From: Saccharum officinarum
Taxonomy: Eukaryota; Streptophyta; Magnoliopsida; Poales; Poaceae
Direction of reading: 5' to 3'
Assembly (NCBI GenBank): GCA_020631735.1
Contig: CM036158.1
Coordinates: forward strand, 85,933,421-85,997,420
DNA: 64,000 nt
The notes below the pieces were generated by a model that did no database searches, was not told where the DNA came from, and saw only the letters and a program-made list of their open reading frames with translations. How positions within the stretch are numbered: position 1 is the first letter of the stretch; every line of letters starts with the position of its first letter. Below are positions 44,603-57,291 of this stretch, piece after piece. A program made the translations under genes and the position numbers.

Positions 44603-46090
44603 CCAAAGTGCTAAGAGTGATCATCAAGACAATTAGCACAAGTGTGAGTGAGTCGGTGATGGATTAGTGTTATAGGCCGTTGACGACCAAAATATCATCG
44701 GAGAGTGGAAGATGAATTGGAAAATACTTGTAAACAAGAAAATAACAGAAAGGATCAAATTTGGATCAAATTGGACAAACTTTGCAAAATCCTAGAGAAA
44801 CTGGTCCAAGCAAGTTTTGGTTATAACCATGTCGTTTACTATATAAACCAGCTCTGGCCGGTTTTGGAATCTGGCATGACCGATTTTGACAGTCTGGGCC
44901 CTAAATCGTATTTTTCCTTTGGAAACTCAATCGATCTCATGGCAAACTTGTAAAATTCCGTGGGAAATAAGTGTCCTACTGGGATAAGATCAGTCTCTCT
45001 ATTTATATAAGATGATCATGGTCAATAATTGAGGGATCCATCTATCCAATCGACAAAAAAAACATCTAATACATTCTTACCCTCCTTTTCCCATCTACTA
45101 CTGCTCATCATTCTTCGTTGTTGCTGATCGCCGGTGGTTCAACGACGACAAAGCTTTAGAGTGGTCAGGCTGGCCATACTCGTCGTACGTCCTGATGGGA
45201 CCCCTCGCGGACGTGTGGGGTTTTGGGTTTCAAGAAACCTTGTTGGCATATCTTGTGCACACACTCCTGTATCTTGCTTATCGCGCTCATCGCTGGAGCC
45301 ACCAGGTGAAGTGTTCATGTGCAAACACTGTTAGGCAAAAATTGACTAAAAGTCAACTTAGTTGATTTTTGGCCCGTCTATAACGAGTGATCTAGCTCCT
45401 TGCTAGTATGTGGCCTAATTAGCATCAACATAAGCCTAGAAGAGAGTGAGCTTGAGTTGTTGTTGGTTTAAGGAGTGAATGCCACTTGTACTTGAGCTAC
45501 ACTTGTGCCTTAGGGTTTTTTTGGATCGGCGACATCTTTGACCCTCCGACTTGATGTGGAGGAGAGGCAGGGCTTTCTCTTAGGACGAGGAGAATCCATC
45601 CTTAGTGAAGAAGCTCTATAATGAATATGACATCATGTTAACCGGGGCGCAGTGTCCCATTCCCATGCACTGTGCACCAATACCATGGCATAAATCTTTA
45701 TGCTAAGAGTTTGTGTCTCTTGATCATCACAAGTCTTGACCCATAGTGATCATTTCTCTTTAGCAAAGATGACCTTGGTTATCAAAGTATTGAACAACTA
45801 GGATCCTTTTATTTATTATACCCAATTGACATTATTAAAAAGGATCTAATGAATTATGAGCTTAATAGATCCTCTTTAGCAGAAAGATGTATATTCCTTG
45901 CTCCTTACTAGACAATCGCTTAATAATTATATCATTTACGCTTCCACATTGTGTGTTTTACCTTTTCTAGAGTAGCTTGATATAGGTTAGGGATAGAATT
46001 GACTCTAGTTGCAAAACTTGGTTTATATATAGGTAGGTGAAAAACTAGATAAAACTTAGGTGCACATTTACATAGCGTTGATTAGATTTA
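44603..46090. other. No recognised gene; possibly an old LTR fragment
   Basis: 44650-45350 contains phrases like 'ggccggttttggaatctggcatgaccgatttt' and a TATA-like 'tatttatataag' at about 44999, which suggests a decayed copia-type LTR. I could not fix ends. Frames are short and unsupported. Confidence 0.3.
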
Positions 46091-46459
46091 GGGTTTGTTT
46101 GGATCATAGCTCCATTATTATAATCTAGTTATACATGGGTTTATTATAATCAGGATTATAGATTCTAATAACCATAGTGTTTGGGTCTTATGGATTATGG
46201 TGATTGATTATGGTAGGTTAAAGTGAGAAATTCCTACTTTATCTTTTATAATTTGGCAAGTTGCATAATCAATGGGGGTCAAGGCAGACTTTCAGCACCC
46301 ATAATCCTTATAATCTGGTTTCACACCTGAATTATGGGATTATGGTAATTAAGAGTTTTGATTATAATAATCCATCATATAATCAATCAAGTTTGGATCA
46401 AAATTTGATTATATAATCTGATTATTATATTATAATCGGAGGAGTATCTAAACAGAGCC
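46091..46459. mobile_element. Tourist-type MITE (PIF/Harbinger)
   Basis: The left end GGGTTTGTTTGGATCATAG and right end (reverse complement GGCTCTGTTTAGATACTCC) are inverted repeats. The target duplication TTA lies at 46088-46090 and 46460-46462. 369 bp, AT-rich, full of 'attataatc' inverted motifs. Confidence 0.85.
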
Positions 46460-46810
46460 TTATCTTAGAGCAGCGTGGTACTTGGAACCTTGGTTAGTGT
46501 TAACTCCAATTGACCCGGCCCTTCACTTTTGAGTCATTCGGACATCCCGTTCGATCATTTTCACTAACAAAAGGGAGGTAGCGGGCACAAGCAATTTAAA
46601 AGCTGGACGGCCGGCGGACCGATTAAACGCTCTAGACGTTATTCAATCTTCGGATCATGGAAATCAATCATCACAGACGTATTATTGTTCCTTTACGAGT
46701 GTGCTACACACATGCTATATGGTAGATGCGTGCAACGAACATGCAGATGAAGTGTGAACGGACGATCTGCGCGCTGTGAAAACTGAAAACAGAACGGCGC
46801 GTCAAGCTAA

Positions 46811-47055
46811 GGGCCTGTTTAGTTGGCAAAAAGTGTAAAAAAAAAGTTTGCACAGTACCCGTCACATCGAATTTTTGGATGCATGCATGGAACATTAAAT
46901 TTTAGTTAAAAAATAACTAATTGCATAGTTTATCTGTAAATGTCGAGACGAATATTTTGAGACTAGTTAGTCCATGATTGGATAAATTTTTGTCAAATAA
47001 GAACAAAAAGTATTACAGAAATTTACCCAAAAAATTTCGCCATCTAATCAGGCCC
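46811..47055. mobile_element. Tourist-type MITE (PIF/Harbinger)
   Basis: Ends GGGCCTGTTTAGTTGGC and (reverse complement) GGGCCTGATTAGATGGC, with TAA at 46808-46810 and 47056-47058. 245 bp. The sequence type is common near grass genes. Confidence 0.9.
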
Positions 47056-47394
47056 TAAGGCTTCTCATCGACGTCTCGTACATCTGACCCCTGAAATCTT
47101 TAAGCTAGTGGGTATATATTAAGAACGTCTAACGCTGCCTACAACTTACAGCAGTCACGATGATCGGTAGACTACTTTATCACGAGAGAAGAAGAGTTCT
47201 ATCAAATCAACTTGGTCGATTTTCTAAATTACTTTTGCAGGCATTTCAAATTCTAGTAGGGCTGACCAGATTAGGTGCGTCCATAGGATGATGTATGTAC
47301 TATGTAGTATATACTTATGTACTGTGTTTCGTAAAGATGAAAGATTGGCCTGTTTATGGCATCGCAGTGCAGCAAGGTAGCGTTCAGCGGAGCG

Positions 47395-47560
47395 GAGGAC
47401 GCCGTTGTCCTTGTCCGTAGCCGCGCGCGGCCGGCGTCGCGCTCACGTGTAGCGTACGCGGCGGCTAGCGTACAGCAGCAAGGGTGCGGCCCGTGCTGCT
47501 GTGTGCGTGCGCAAGCATAACAGGCGCCCCCTGCAAGTTACCCGGCCGCCCACGATCGCG
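47395..47560. repeat. Duplicated 3'-flank block, copy 2 (no expansin beside it)
   Basis: It matches 39820-39990 in the order GTCCGTAGCC, GCTCACGTG, AGCGTACGC..GCTAGCGTAC, TTACCCGGCCGCCC, with small insertions. No expansin exon is found within several kilobases on its high-coordinate side. Confidence 0.6.
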
Positions 47561-47599
47561 GAGACGCTTGAGGGGAGCCGGGAGAGCGGCAAAATGAGG

Positions 47600-49149
47600 T
47601 CGGCCGCGCCCCGCGCGCGCTAGTCAACGTAAAGGTGGGTGGGTTGCAAGAGCACGAAAAGTCAATCTAATGATCACCTCCATAACTTGTGATTGCACAA
47701 ACCTCAGAGTCACATGGTTTTGTTAGAAGGTCAAATCATCTGAATCGTGGAATTGCAGCCAATAAGCTTACCACACATCTATCTATGGTTTTTCAGCAAG
47801 CAGCTTTGCTGCCCAGCTTGTTTTAGTAATGAGAACAGAGGTATTATGCTCATACTGTCAATGGCTTCACGGGACTCATGGAAGGAATTGCATTAAACAA
47901 GCAAGAGCATGTGCCGTCAAGAAAAGCAAGGAGTTATACGCTAAAGAAATAAACAGATGAACGAAAAGTCAAGAAAGCAAGGAAAGTATACGAAAGCAAT
48001 AAACAGCAGCAACAAACGCAGTGAGACAGAATGCAACAGACAACATTAATGCAGCAAAAACAACAGACACAGGAACGAACCAGAACATGCAAAAAGATCA
48101 AGGTGCGCACCTACTATATGTCTTTCCTAAAGAGTAGCCCAATTGACCAGAAACGCATGAAACCAGTACAAAACATCAGCAACAGGTAAGCTTTACAAAC
48201 AACTAAAATGGCGATCAAGCAAGCAACAAGAGTGATTTTGTAGAACTGAATCTATGTACACTACAAGAGTTGAACTTATGGCACTGGTGTGTATATAATA
48301 ATAGTAATTATATACTGTAAATGAACTTATGTACGTTAGCATCGCTCTTATGAAGAAGGATCTAGTTGACGAAATGAATTCTGACTTATAAGTTCTGATA
48401 CTTCATTGCCAGAATCTATGGCATACGAGTTGCCAATCCCACAGAAAAAGGAGCATCGCTTTCAGCTAATTCATCACTGGATAACCTTATGCTAAGAACA
48501 GCGAAACATGTGCATCTTTCAATTTCTTATATGTACAGGAAAGCAAGAATGATCAAATGTCTGTAAAATGTTAAATCCAATGGCAAGTCTGTGCAACAAA
48601 GTTTGCATACTTTAGTACCTTACATGGTCCGACAAAGCTAATCCAGATAAGCACATCACAAATAAAAGCTCTATATGTTCATGCATGTTACCCAAGAATT
48701 GGCACGAATCAGGTCGCAACAAACACGTATCTGGCAATTCATCAGTCCATAAACATTAAATTTCGTTGACAGCCGAACCACAATGAACCAAAGAACAATT
48801 TTTGGCCTTCAAATAATGAAATAAAGACTTAACAGCTAGATTTCTAGGATCATTAGGAGTACCGCAGACACACGTTGAAACGAACATGCCATTCGAGCTT
48901 TTGCTTCCAAGTACATTCATATATTGCAGTAAATAAGAGTAATCCAAAATGATTTTATCACAGCGGCTACATTTTTCACAAAACTCTTTTGGTTCCTCTC
49001 ATTTTTTTTTCTAAAGGGAAGGAAGGAACAGCTTTTGGCTCTTAGTATCTGCATTATGCACATATTTGGAAGTTTTCAACAATGTGAATCTTTGTGTAAT
49101 GCATAGTTTTCAGTTAAGAAAGCCTGCAAATAGATCATGCACATTTCAT
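47600..49149. other. Intergenic, no gene found
   Basis: AT-rich DNA with only short frames on both strands. Poly-A/AG-rich stretches occur at 47900-48080. I see no transposon ends, RNA gene or exon. Confidence 0.5.
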
Positions 49150-49615
49150 TTTTCAAGTTCTATGCGTATGTTGCGTTGGTGTTGTGGGCACACAAGGAGG
49201 GATAGAGTCCGGAACGACGATATTCGAGATAGGGTTGGGGTGGCACCAATTTAGGAGAAATTGATTCGACATCGGTTGAGATGGTTTGAACATGTCCAAC
49301 GGAGGCCTCCTGAGGCGCCGGTGCGTAGTGGAGTTCTAAAGCGGGCCGATAATGTAAAGAGCGGTAGAGGTCGACCTAAACTAACCTAGGACGAGTCCGT
49401 TAAGAAAGATCTTAAGGAGTGGAATATCTCCAAGGATTTAGCTATGGACAAGAGCGTTTGGAGATTGGCAATCAACGTGCCTAAACCGTGACCTCTTTTT
49501 GTCTTGTGCTCTTTATGTCCCTTTATGTATCTCCCTATTTATCGTCTCTTTTGATTTCATCTCTAGCCTACCCCAACTTGCTTGGGACAAAAGGCTATGT
49601 TGTTGTTGTTGCTGC
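49150..49615 (+). mobile_element. 5'-truncated RTE-type LINE, C-terminal end and TTG-repeat tail
   Basis: Conceptual translation from 49162 starts MRMLRWCCGHTRRDRVRNDD and later reads RLRWFEHVQRRPPEAPV and GRGRPKLT, typical of the C-terminus of plant RTE-clade ORFs. Two in-frame stops show decay. The 3' end 'cccaacttgcttgggacaaaaggctatgttgttgttgttg' with TTG repeats is the classic RTE tail. Confidence 0.85.
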
Positions 49616-50593
49616 AGTCAATCTACAGTCCTAATATTCCAAAGAGCATAAACAAGCTTTAATTTATACGGCCATGAGGAACGAAAACAAAATACTTCTA
49701 GATTACTTACTAATGGATGAATATTAGCATACTGAATAAATTAAACCATATTCCTATCTGCAAGACTTTCCACAGAATAAATAGACCCTTACAATTCTGC
49801 AAACTGAATCTGAAAAGGTATGTGATTTCCTTAAGTTGGCAAACCAAATCTGATTTGTTCAGAACTTGCCACTCTGAAATATTAATCTGAAAATGAGTGG
49901 AATTTCAGTAAGAAAAAAACATGTTTGCAGATTTTGACAACAGCACTGCATCTCCATTTGAGCCTATGAAACATTATTATGATTAGAAACTAAGGAATGC
50001 AGGAGATACATAAAGCAAAAGAACCAAAGAATGAACCAGAGCAACGAAGCATGCATGCTCTCAGCTGCTTGTCCTTCCTGCTTGCCTCTAATAAATAAGG
50101 GAAAAATAAGGGCATCTTGAATTCTTGATTGAGCTCTTTCACATTCACAGGTGCAAAAATTCATATGAATCAGCAATCCAACATATCACCCATATATGAA
50201 ATAATTGAAGAGCACATTCATATTGGACGCCTTGAAACACCAGATAATGGCAGGGGAAAACCCTCGCACCTACTCCTATAATCAATTTTCCCCAGTAGTA
50301 CAGTACACAGGTGCCAGGATCATAACAATATCAACAGCCAAAAGCTTTGATTCTCCAAGGGCAGTAACACAGTATATTTATCATACAACTTTGCTGTTGC
50401 AACAATAAAGCCCAAAGCAACAACCTTGTCAATAACAAAATTATATATATAAACTAAGAAAATTACAATATACCATCTTACTCTTCCTAATGGCACATAC
50501 AGAACTGCCAAGCATCTGTGTATGGTATTGGAACAAAAAGTTGAAAGGATCCAGCTGCAACCAACTTGATTGGATGGGAGAAAATATAATGTC
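49616..50593. other. 3' flank of the GNOM-type gene
   Basis: Non-coding and AT-rich; presumably holds the 3' UTR of the minus-strand gene. No polyadenylation site can be fixed. Confidence 0.4.
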
Positions 50594-53500
50594 CTATTGA
50601 TCATTGTTCTGGTCAGATTGTACTTGTGTATCCAATTTGTTTTCTTCAACTTGAGTTGTGCTGCCATCCTCATTGTCAGGAAAATTTTCTGATTGTAGAG
50701 AGGGCGCAATCTTGTTAACTTGAAGCCATGTTGCTTCCCAGAAACTGTTTTCACTGGCACCTGTTTTTGACAGGATCCCACTCGCTTTCATCACCATCAG
50801 TATGTTCTTGACTAACTCTGGGATAGCCTCTTGTAGCTTCTCAGTCCTCCTCCCTCTCACTTTGACTTTCATGAACTTCTCTATCATGTCAAGGACCTCC
50901 AACCACAGCTTATCAAAACTGCCCTGTCCTGAGAGGTCTTTAAGTGACTGCAAGAACACTTTGCATAACAGTTTTACAGCATGCAAGAGAGACACCTCCA
51001 TGTTTCTGAAATCCTTTGGTGAGTAGCTCTGAGCTATCTCCAACAGTTCGTCAAGCAACTGGAAAATAATGTCAAATGCCATCAACCATGTTGAAGACTT
51101 AACTGATATTCCATCAACTACCAAGCATCTGTGCAACGATAACAACGCATGGTTCCTCACTTCTTCCCTTTGATCCATGCACACCTTGCGTAGAGCCTGC
51201 ACTAGCCGCAGCCACATCTCAGCAATTCCTTCCAGTATTCTGTCTGCCTCTCCACCAGCTTCTCTAACCTCTCGTGACCATCGAATAAGGCAGTTAACTG
51301 AGTCTGCCATTAGGTTCAAAGCATGGATAGATCTTTCTGCAGACCCAAGCCGAGATTCTGCAAACTGCCTTGATGCCTCAACTGAAAGGATGAAGTTGGC
51401 AGGTGAGAGGTGCGCTCCTTCTGACATGATAAAAACCAGGGCTTCAAATCCTGCATCAGAAGCATCAGGATGGCGTGCCGTGATGCAGAGCAAGGAAATG
51501 ATAGTCCGCCAGCCCATCTGGGATTTGATATGGGTCGCATTGGCCTTGACAAGCCGTGTGACCTCCAAGGTAATGTTCTCACAGTAAGCATCAGCTACAC
51601 GGGCATCAAGTTTTAGAATCAGCTGCAGTGACCTCAGCAAATCATCTACCAAGTTCGCCTTATAGGGAAGCAACCTCTGACAGATGTGCAGGAGCCCAAA
51701 AACAGCCTTCTCCACTAGGTTGCAGGGCATCACCGTGGACTGTACAATATGGGTTATGTGCTCAAAAACATCCTGCCACAAAAGAACAATCCTGTCTCTG
51801 TTGTTCAATGTGACAGTAATTAGAAGCTCTAAGCAAAAGACAGCTATGCCTTCATCATCAAGTGAGCTGGTGATTTTCTGAGGTCTGCCTGCTGCCTGAA
51901 TGAGGGCTCTTGCCAGATTTGAGAGTGAATCAGCTTGCAAGAATTTGCTCTCAGTGAAGATGGTACCTATTTGGCACTTCTTTACGGCCTCTGAAGCATT
52001 CCTCTGAGCAGCAAGTTGCTCCTCAGTTGGTTGGGACCTTGGTTCGTCAGCATCTAAGTACAGTAGTTGGCTGAACCTCCCCATCAGTCCATAAGTTTTC
52101 CGAGGAGTGCTAATTGGCAAAACTTGAGGAGGTGAAGTAATTTTGCCGGGGAATGAATCTGAAGAGGATTCCTGATCATCAGTTGTATCGCCAGTGAGGC
52201 GACCAGGAAGAAGTCCTATCCTATGCAATCTTAAAATAAGATCTATTATGTTCCTCCATCCGCTGCGTATGTGATCACCATAAGCAGTTGCTATAGTGAA
52301 AACAGCTTCTGTTGCCATTCTAGCCTTGGTATCCTCCCCGAAAGCTGTTACAGGATCATCAATGTAGGAAGTGTTCAACAAAGTGGTGAATTTAGATAGT
52401 GCCACAACAAGATCATTCAGAACACCATCAAGATGATAGAATGCAGCCAGTTTCGCCACTGACAGAATGCCATCAATGCATCCTGTAAGAACCTCTTCAT
52501 GCTCAACATTGTCAAAAACCACAGAAACAGCAGCAACTGTTGGTCCGGCCATAACAGAAAACATGTCATGATCAAGAAAAGGGTAGGAGTCACAAGCAAT
52601 GTACATTGATGTTCTCTTTGACCTCCACATTAGATCAACCCAACGACTGAAAGACATCTCAGAACACCCAGCTCCTTGCTCAGGAATAGTCCTGATTTCA
52701 TTCCGGCAAATAGAATAATAAAGCTCTGACAAGAATTCTCTTGGCAGATCATTTCCTCCATTTATACGGCGATTGTTCCTAATAAAGTCTTCCTCAGTCA
52801 TCTTCTTTTTAACCCTTACATTGTGCTGATCAGTATTGAGCATGATTACAGAATATGACAACACCAGAGCTGCATCTCTATTAACAAACATTTGTGGTGA
52901 CTGTTCATAATACCGCTCAGAAAAGGCCTCAAGAATTCTCTGTATCTTCTGTGACTCACCAGGCAACCGGAAAGTTTCCAAGAAGAGCCTTAAGGCAGCA
53001 TCCAAATTCATATCCTTGAAGTCAAAGGTTCTAGCAAATTCATGAAGAACCCGGATAGAGAATTCATCATGATTACCCAGGTAATCCCCAAGAAGATTCT
53101 TGTCCAACCCAGGTGTGTACCTGAAGAACAGAGCAACATTGTGTGGATCGAGTTTTTCAGGCAAAAGATGAACGCCTTGTAGGTACTCAAAACCCTTCTT
53201 TTTGTCCCTATTAAAATGTTCAACACCAACCATTAGCTTTCTCTTGATGCTTTTTTGCTGGTGGACAAATTTAACCCACTGATCAGGATCATTACTGCTC
53301 TCACACTTCAACTGCCAGAAAGGAAAATATTCACTTATTTCTGGCACTGTTTGATCATGATGTTGAGGTGCATTATCAGTCCGCTGTGCCATTGCCTGAA
53401 TGACAGCAACCAAACCATCCAAAGCAAGCACATTTAAAGCTGACAAAGGACTGTTCACAGGAAATGCGCTCTTAGACAGAAGGTTAGCTAGCTCTTCAAA

Positions 53501-55227
53501 AATATTTGAGCACTGTAAATCACAGTCCATATTTGCATACATCTCAGCCATAAACTCTTTCTGCCGGCAAAAATCAATTAGAGCCTCAAGGGCAACTTCT
53601 TGCTGCTGATAACTTGCTCCATATCTACTCTGTGCTAATCTTAGGATAACACATGAGAAGAAAGCCTCTATTTGCAGCTTAAGTTCATGGCGCAGATGGT
53701 AAAAGAGAGTAAAAACAATGCTGCACACTGTCGACAGGATCAGGGGGCTCATTGACAAGCCAAAATGCATTAGGTTGCGGAACAATTCATCCTGTACAAA
53801 TGCTAAAAGTTTTTGATGTCTGTGTATAGACGAAGCCGACAACTCAATAGCCGAATTAATCAACCCCAGAGCAAAAAGCGGCACATCCTCATCAAAGTCA
53901 ATTGGACTCATCCTTGGGTTCACCTCAATGTCCTCTGCTATGTTCAAGAGGGAGCACAAGAATTGCAATATCTCTACCATACAAGGAACCCCAAAGGGCT
54001 CCATCAAGTCTTTGTCTGGCACAACACCAGAACCATCTCCCACCTCATCGCCAGAGCTGTTCAAACAAACATAGTCACTCTTCCCGTTCTCTGTCTCCTC
54101 AGCACCCAAACATTGGTTCTTGCAACCAGCAACCTGCATAACAAATGCTACCAGCAAATTAATAAAATTCATTTAGTATAGGAAGATACGAGCCTTCCTA
54201 GTTCCTACTAACAAAAGCTTGGTTTCAAACTAACAAGAGCTGATCTTATTGTCAAAGTCATACTGTCAGTGTTTGCAACGTGGTCATATTGCTCAAATGA
54301 CAACAATTAGTTAAAACTAAGAAAGGACCAAAAAATCCTAGATCATTTCACTTGTTTACACTTCAGACCAATGTACATAAGCATAGTAGGAGTAAGTTGA
54401 GTTATTATGCTGAGGGAGGAATGGCATCGCAACATTTTCCATGTTCATCACCACAGCAAAGTAATAGCACGTATAACAATGATCCATACCTGCTCATCGG
54501 ACAACACGGTGACATCGATGTCCGGCAGGCGGGCAAAGACAGTTCGTATAACCTCCTGCATTGTCTGGCGGGAGACACGCTGCAGTAGCTCCCCCTTGGT
54601 TCCAGCCTGCTGCACGACACGGAAACATGTGTTGACGATCGTGCAGACGTGGCGGTTGGCAAGCACCGGTGCTGCACGGCTGCGCACGCAGGCGAGCAGC
54701 ACTTGCAGGACCCTTGCCAGGACGGCCTCCTCGGACGCCGGGTCGGTGACCTCAAAGCGGCAGGCCGTGACAGCGTCGACGACGGCGGCCATGGCCTCGG
54801 CGGCGCCTGGTGCGCCAGGACCGACGAGGTCAAGGGTGAGGATCTTGTGCAACGACGAGAGCGCAGCACCCGTGATGGGCGCCCCAGTCTCGTCGGAGCG
54901 GACGACATCGAGGAAGGGTCGGAGGTAGAGGAGCGGCTCGACGCCCGCCCAGCGACCGTGGCCCCACGCGGCAGCGCGGCGGCGGAGAGCCTTGAGCCCC
55001 GCGACGAGCGGGTGGTCAAGGTGGTCGTCGTCGCCCGCGCCGCCGTCGCCGCCGCCGTAGCGGACGCCCGCCCAGCGGACGTTGCGGCGCATGACGGCGA
55101 GCACCGTGGCGGCCTCTGACGCTAGCACACACGCCATCGCCAGTCGCGGCGCCCCGTGATCGGATCCCGCCCCGGCGACGGCTCCGGATCCTGCGCCTGA
55201 CGGCGATGCTGCCCTGAGCCCGCCCAT
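50594..55227 (-). CDS. GNOM: GNOM-type ARF guanine-nucleotide exchange factor (Sec7 domain, GBF1 family)
   Basis: Exon 1 (55227-54490, 246 codons) and exon 2 (54133-50594) join CAG|GTATGG...TGCAG|GTTGCT to give 1425 residues, near the 1451 of Arabidopsis GNOM. The protein activates ARF GTPases on Golgi/endosomal membranes and, for GNOM, controls recycling of auxin carriers. Exon 1 is the DCB domain (AVMRRNVRW, FLDVVRSDETGAPITG, FEVTDPASEE). The HUS domain follows (FDEDVPLFALGLINSAIE; NMDCD near 447). The Sec7 domain lies at about 540-735, with the catalytic glutamate in FRLPGESQKI (Glu639, matching GNOM Glu658) and LSYSVIMLNTDQHN. Met677 aligns with GNOM Met696, the brefeldin-A-sensitive form, and KKKMTEEDF and PEQGAG also favour GNOM over GNL1. 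HDS regions fill the C-terminus. Exon 1 is very GC-rich (Gly/Ala insertions), as usual for grasses. No defects seen. Confidence 0.95.
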
Positions 55228-55561
55228 GGATCCGAGCGAGCGCGCGGGGTCGGGGTGCAGCTACGACGGCGAGGGCATTTGGGAATTGAGATCTGAGAGA
55301 AGGGGCACGTTGAGATCTGGGTCTGCTGTGGTGTACTGCGAGCCAAGGGCTGGATCTGGAAGAACTCCTAGTCAGTCGTGAGGGTTTCTTTATTTGCTTT
55401 GTTTTCTTTTTCTTTTTACAATAAAAATACAGGTTTTGGGCGGGTTTTGTTTGGCCGAACATCCTTTTCCATCTTTTGATTGGAAATCTTGCTGTGAATT
55501 ACATCTCAAACTTCACAAAGTTAGTATATGTAACCAACACTTTGTCGTCAATTTGACCAAA
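55228..55561 (-). promoter_or_regulatory. Upstream region of the GNOM-type gene
   Basis: Immediately 5' of the ATG is a 160-bp GC-rich leader, then a C/T-rich minus-strand stretch, then AT-rich DNA. I see no TATA box that stands out. The Tourist-like MITE at 55562 begins about 335 bases from the start codon. Confidence 0.35.
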
Positions 55562-56075
55562 GGTTCTATTTAGATCCATTAATGCTATTATATTAGTAGC
55601 AGTATCATAAGGAAACTAACCAATAGTTTTTTTATTAACAAAGCTACTGTATTAGCTAATCTATTAGTTGAATCGTGTTTGGATCTTATATTTTTAGAGT
55701 TTCTCCCTCGATATAATGGATTTTTAGTTATTTTATTTAAGTAACCATTCTAAATTTAACTAAGAGTAATAACATCTAGCGGATTATTAAAAAGATAAAT
55801 TATGAAAATATATTTCATCATACATGTAATAAAGTTTATTTGACATTGTAAATATTATTGTCCTTTTCTACAGTGGATAAAACTTAGCATGGTTTGGCTT
55901 AGGGCAATTGAAAATCCACTATATTTAAGTATAGAAATAGTATTAGTACTTAGCTTAGGGAAGCTATAGATAATATCTTTTTATTAGCTAGATATAGTCT
56001 ATTTTGAACTATTAGTTACGGTGCTTGTATCTACTAGTGTTAATTACAATTAGCACTAATGCATCAAATAGACCC
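55562..56075. mobile_element. Tourist-like MITE, degenerate target site
   Basis: The left end GGTTCTATTTAGATCCATTAATGCTA and right end (reverse complement GGGTCTATTTGATGCATTAGTGCTA) are clear inverted repeats. TAA follows at 56076-56078, but AAA precedes, so the 3-bp duplication has one change. 514 bp of AT-rich DNA in the upstream region of the GNOM-type gene. Confidence 0.65.
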
Positions 56076-56198
56076 TAAGTCTTGATTGTGTGGGAGTGGC
56101 AGCAAAGTGATCCATCATTTTTTCTCTTGTTGGAAAAATTAAATCCTACCTCAGCTATGAAAAGGATCAAGCTTTATTACATACAAATAGAAAAGTAA

Positions 56199-56482
56199 GA
56201 GCATCTCCCAGAAATTAGCCAAATCATTTTCTAAAGGTAAATTTGGCTATTATTAAAGGAAAAACGTCTCCAACGAACTCTGCAAATGACTTCAAATTTA
56301 GTAGCTCGACATTCCACCTCATTCGCTCTCTACTTTTGGATTGCCTACCTCACTAGCCATCAAGCCTTTTGGTTTTACATAGTCTGTTGGAGTACTCTAG
56401 TATTTTTTGTCAAATCTATTTTAGAGAGTAGCTAAATCAGTAAATTTGGCTACTCTTTTTGGCTAATCTCTTGGAGATACTC
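56199..56482. mobile_element. Tourist-type MITE (GAGCATCTCC family)
   Basis: Ends GAGCATCTCCCAGAAATTAGCC and (reverse complement) GAGTATCTCCAAGAGATTAGCC. TAA lies on both sides (56196-56198 and 56483-56485). 284 bp. The ends resemble the GAGCAACTCC end of the PIF element at 14656, so that transposase family could be its source. Confidence 0.88.
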
Positions 56483-56485
56483 TAA

Positions 56486-57291
56486 CTATAACGTATTCTT
56501 TCGGTGTAATGTGTGATGATTTTTTAATCATTAATTACAGATCTAGAAGCCATAGTAATAAAATTGCAAATTTATATGCCAATCGACCGGGAGGTGATAG
56601 GAGTCTAATCGGCATTCTAGGGACGATCGGTATGTACATATCGGCGTGGCTTGCGGACACGAGATCGCCACATGGTACAGGCATCGTCCACGTGGGTGTT
56701 ATCATTGCCCATAGGGCAATCGGCATTTTAGGGAAAGCCAGTCGTGCGGCAGAAAACGTCAGCTCCGAGAAGCAGCAACAGCAGTGCAACACGCACATAC
56801 CCCCTCCGTCCCAAATTAAATGATGATATAGGACTCGGCGTGTCTACCAAGAACAAAGAGAAAAGACTAAAATACCTCTATCATCACTGTGTTCTCTCCT
56901 GCGCTTCTCCTTTCTCCATCCAGACCCATTAAGGTACTCCTCTAGCTGGGGTCGCCGGTGTGCCCACCATGGCCTCGCTGACCTAGGCGAGCGCACCTCC
57001 CCCTCGCCAGTGCGTCGGCCGCGCCCGCGGCCTCGTCGACCTGGGCGCGAGGCCGCACTGGCTTCCTCACCAACCTGGGCGAGAGTGCCCCCCATCGTCG
57101 GCGTCGGCGCGGGCTCGTTGACCTAGGCGAGCGTGTCTCACCCTCGCTGGCGCGTGGGTCGCCCCTGCCTCGCCGACCCATGTGCTCAGACGAGCGCTCC
57201 TCCATGCTGGCGCGCGAGCCTCTCCCAGCGTGGTAGCATCTCCAGCTCGAGGCTGCGCTAGGCCGCTAGCCCTCGCCGGTGGCGGACAAGA
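56486..57291. other. No gene; one Stowaway-like end
   Basis: 'ccccctccgtcccaaattaaatga' at 56799-56822 looks like a Stowaway end without a visible partner. 56940-57290 is very GC-rich and repeats 'ctcgccgacctaggcgag' units (about 56975, 57030, 57075, 57110, 57165). That repetition creates long but artefactual frames on both strands. Confidence 0.45.

Noticed and set aside
46560..46800. Similarity to the upstream region of beta-expansin B (about 30920-30980)
   Set aside because: Only scattered short matches ('ttcctttacgag', 'gtgcaac'); too weak to call a duplication.
54405..55119. Frames of 204, 173 and 156 codons overlapping GNOM exon 1
   Set aside because: Alternate-frame and antisense shadows of the GC-rich exon.
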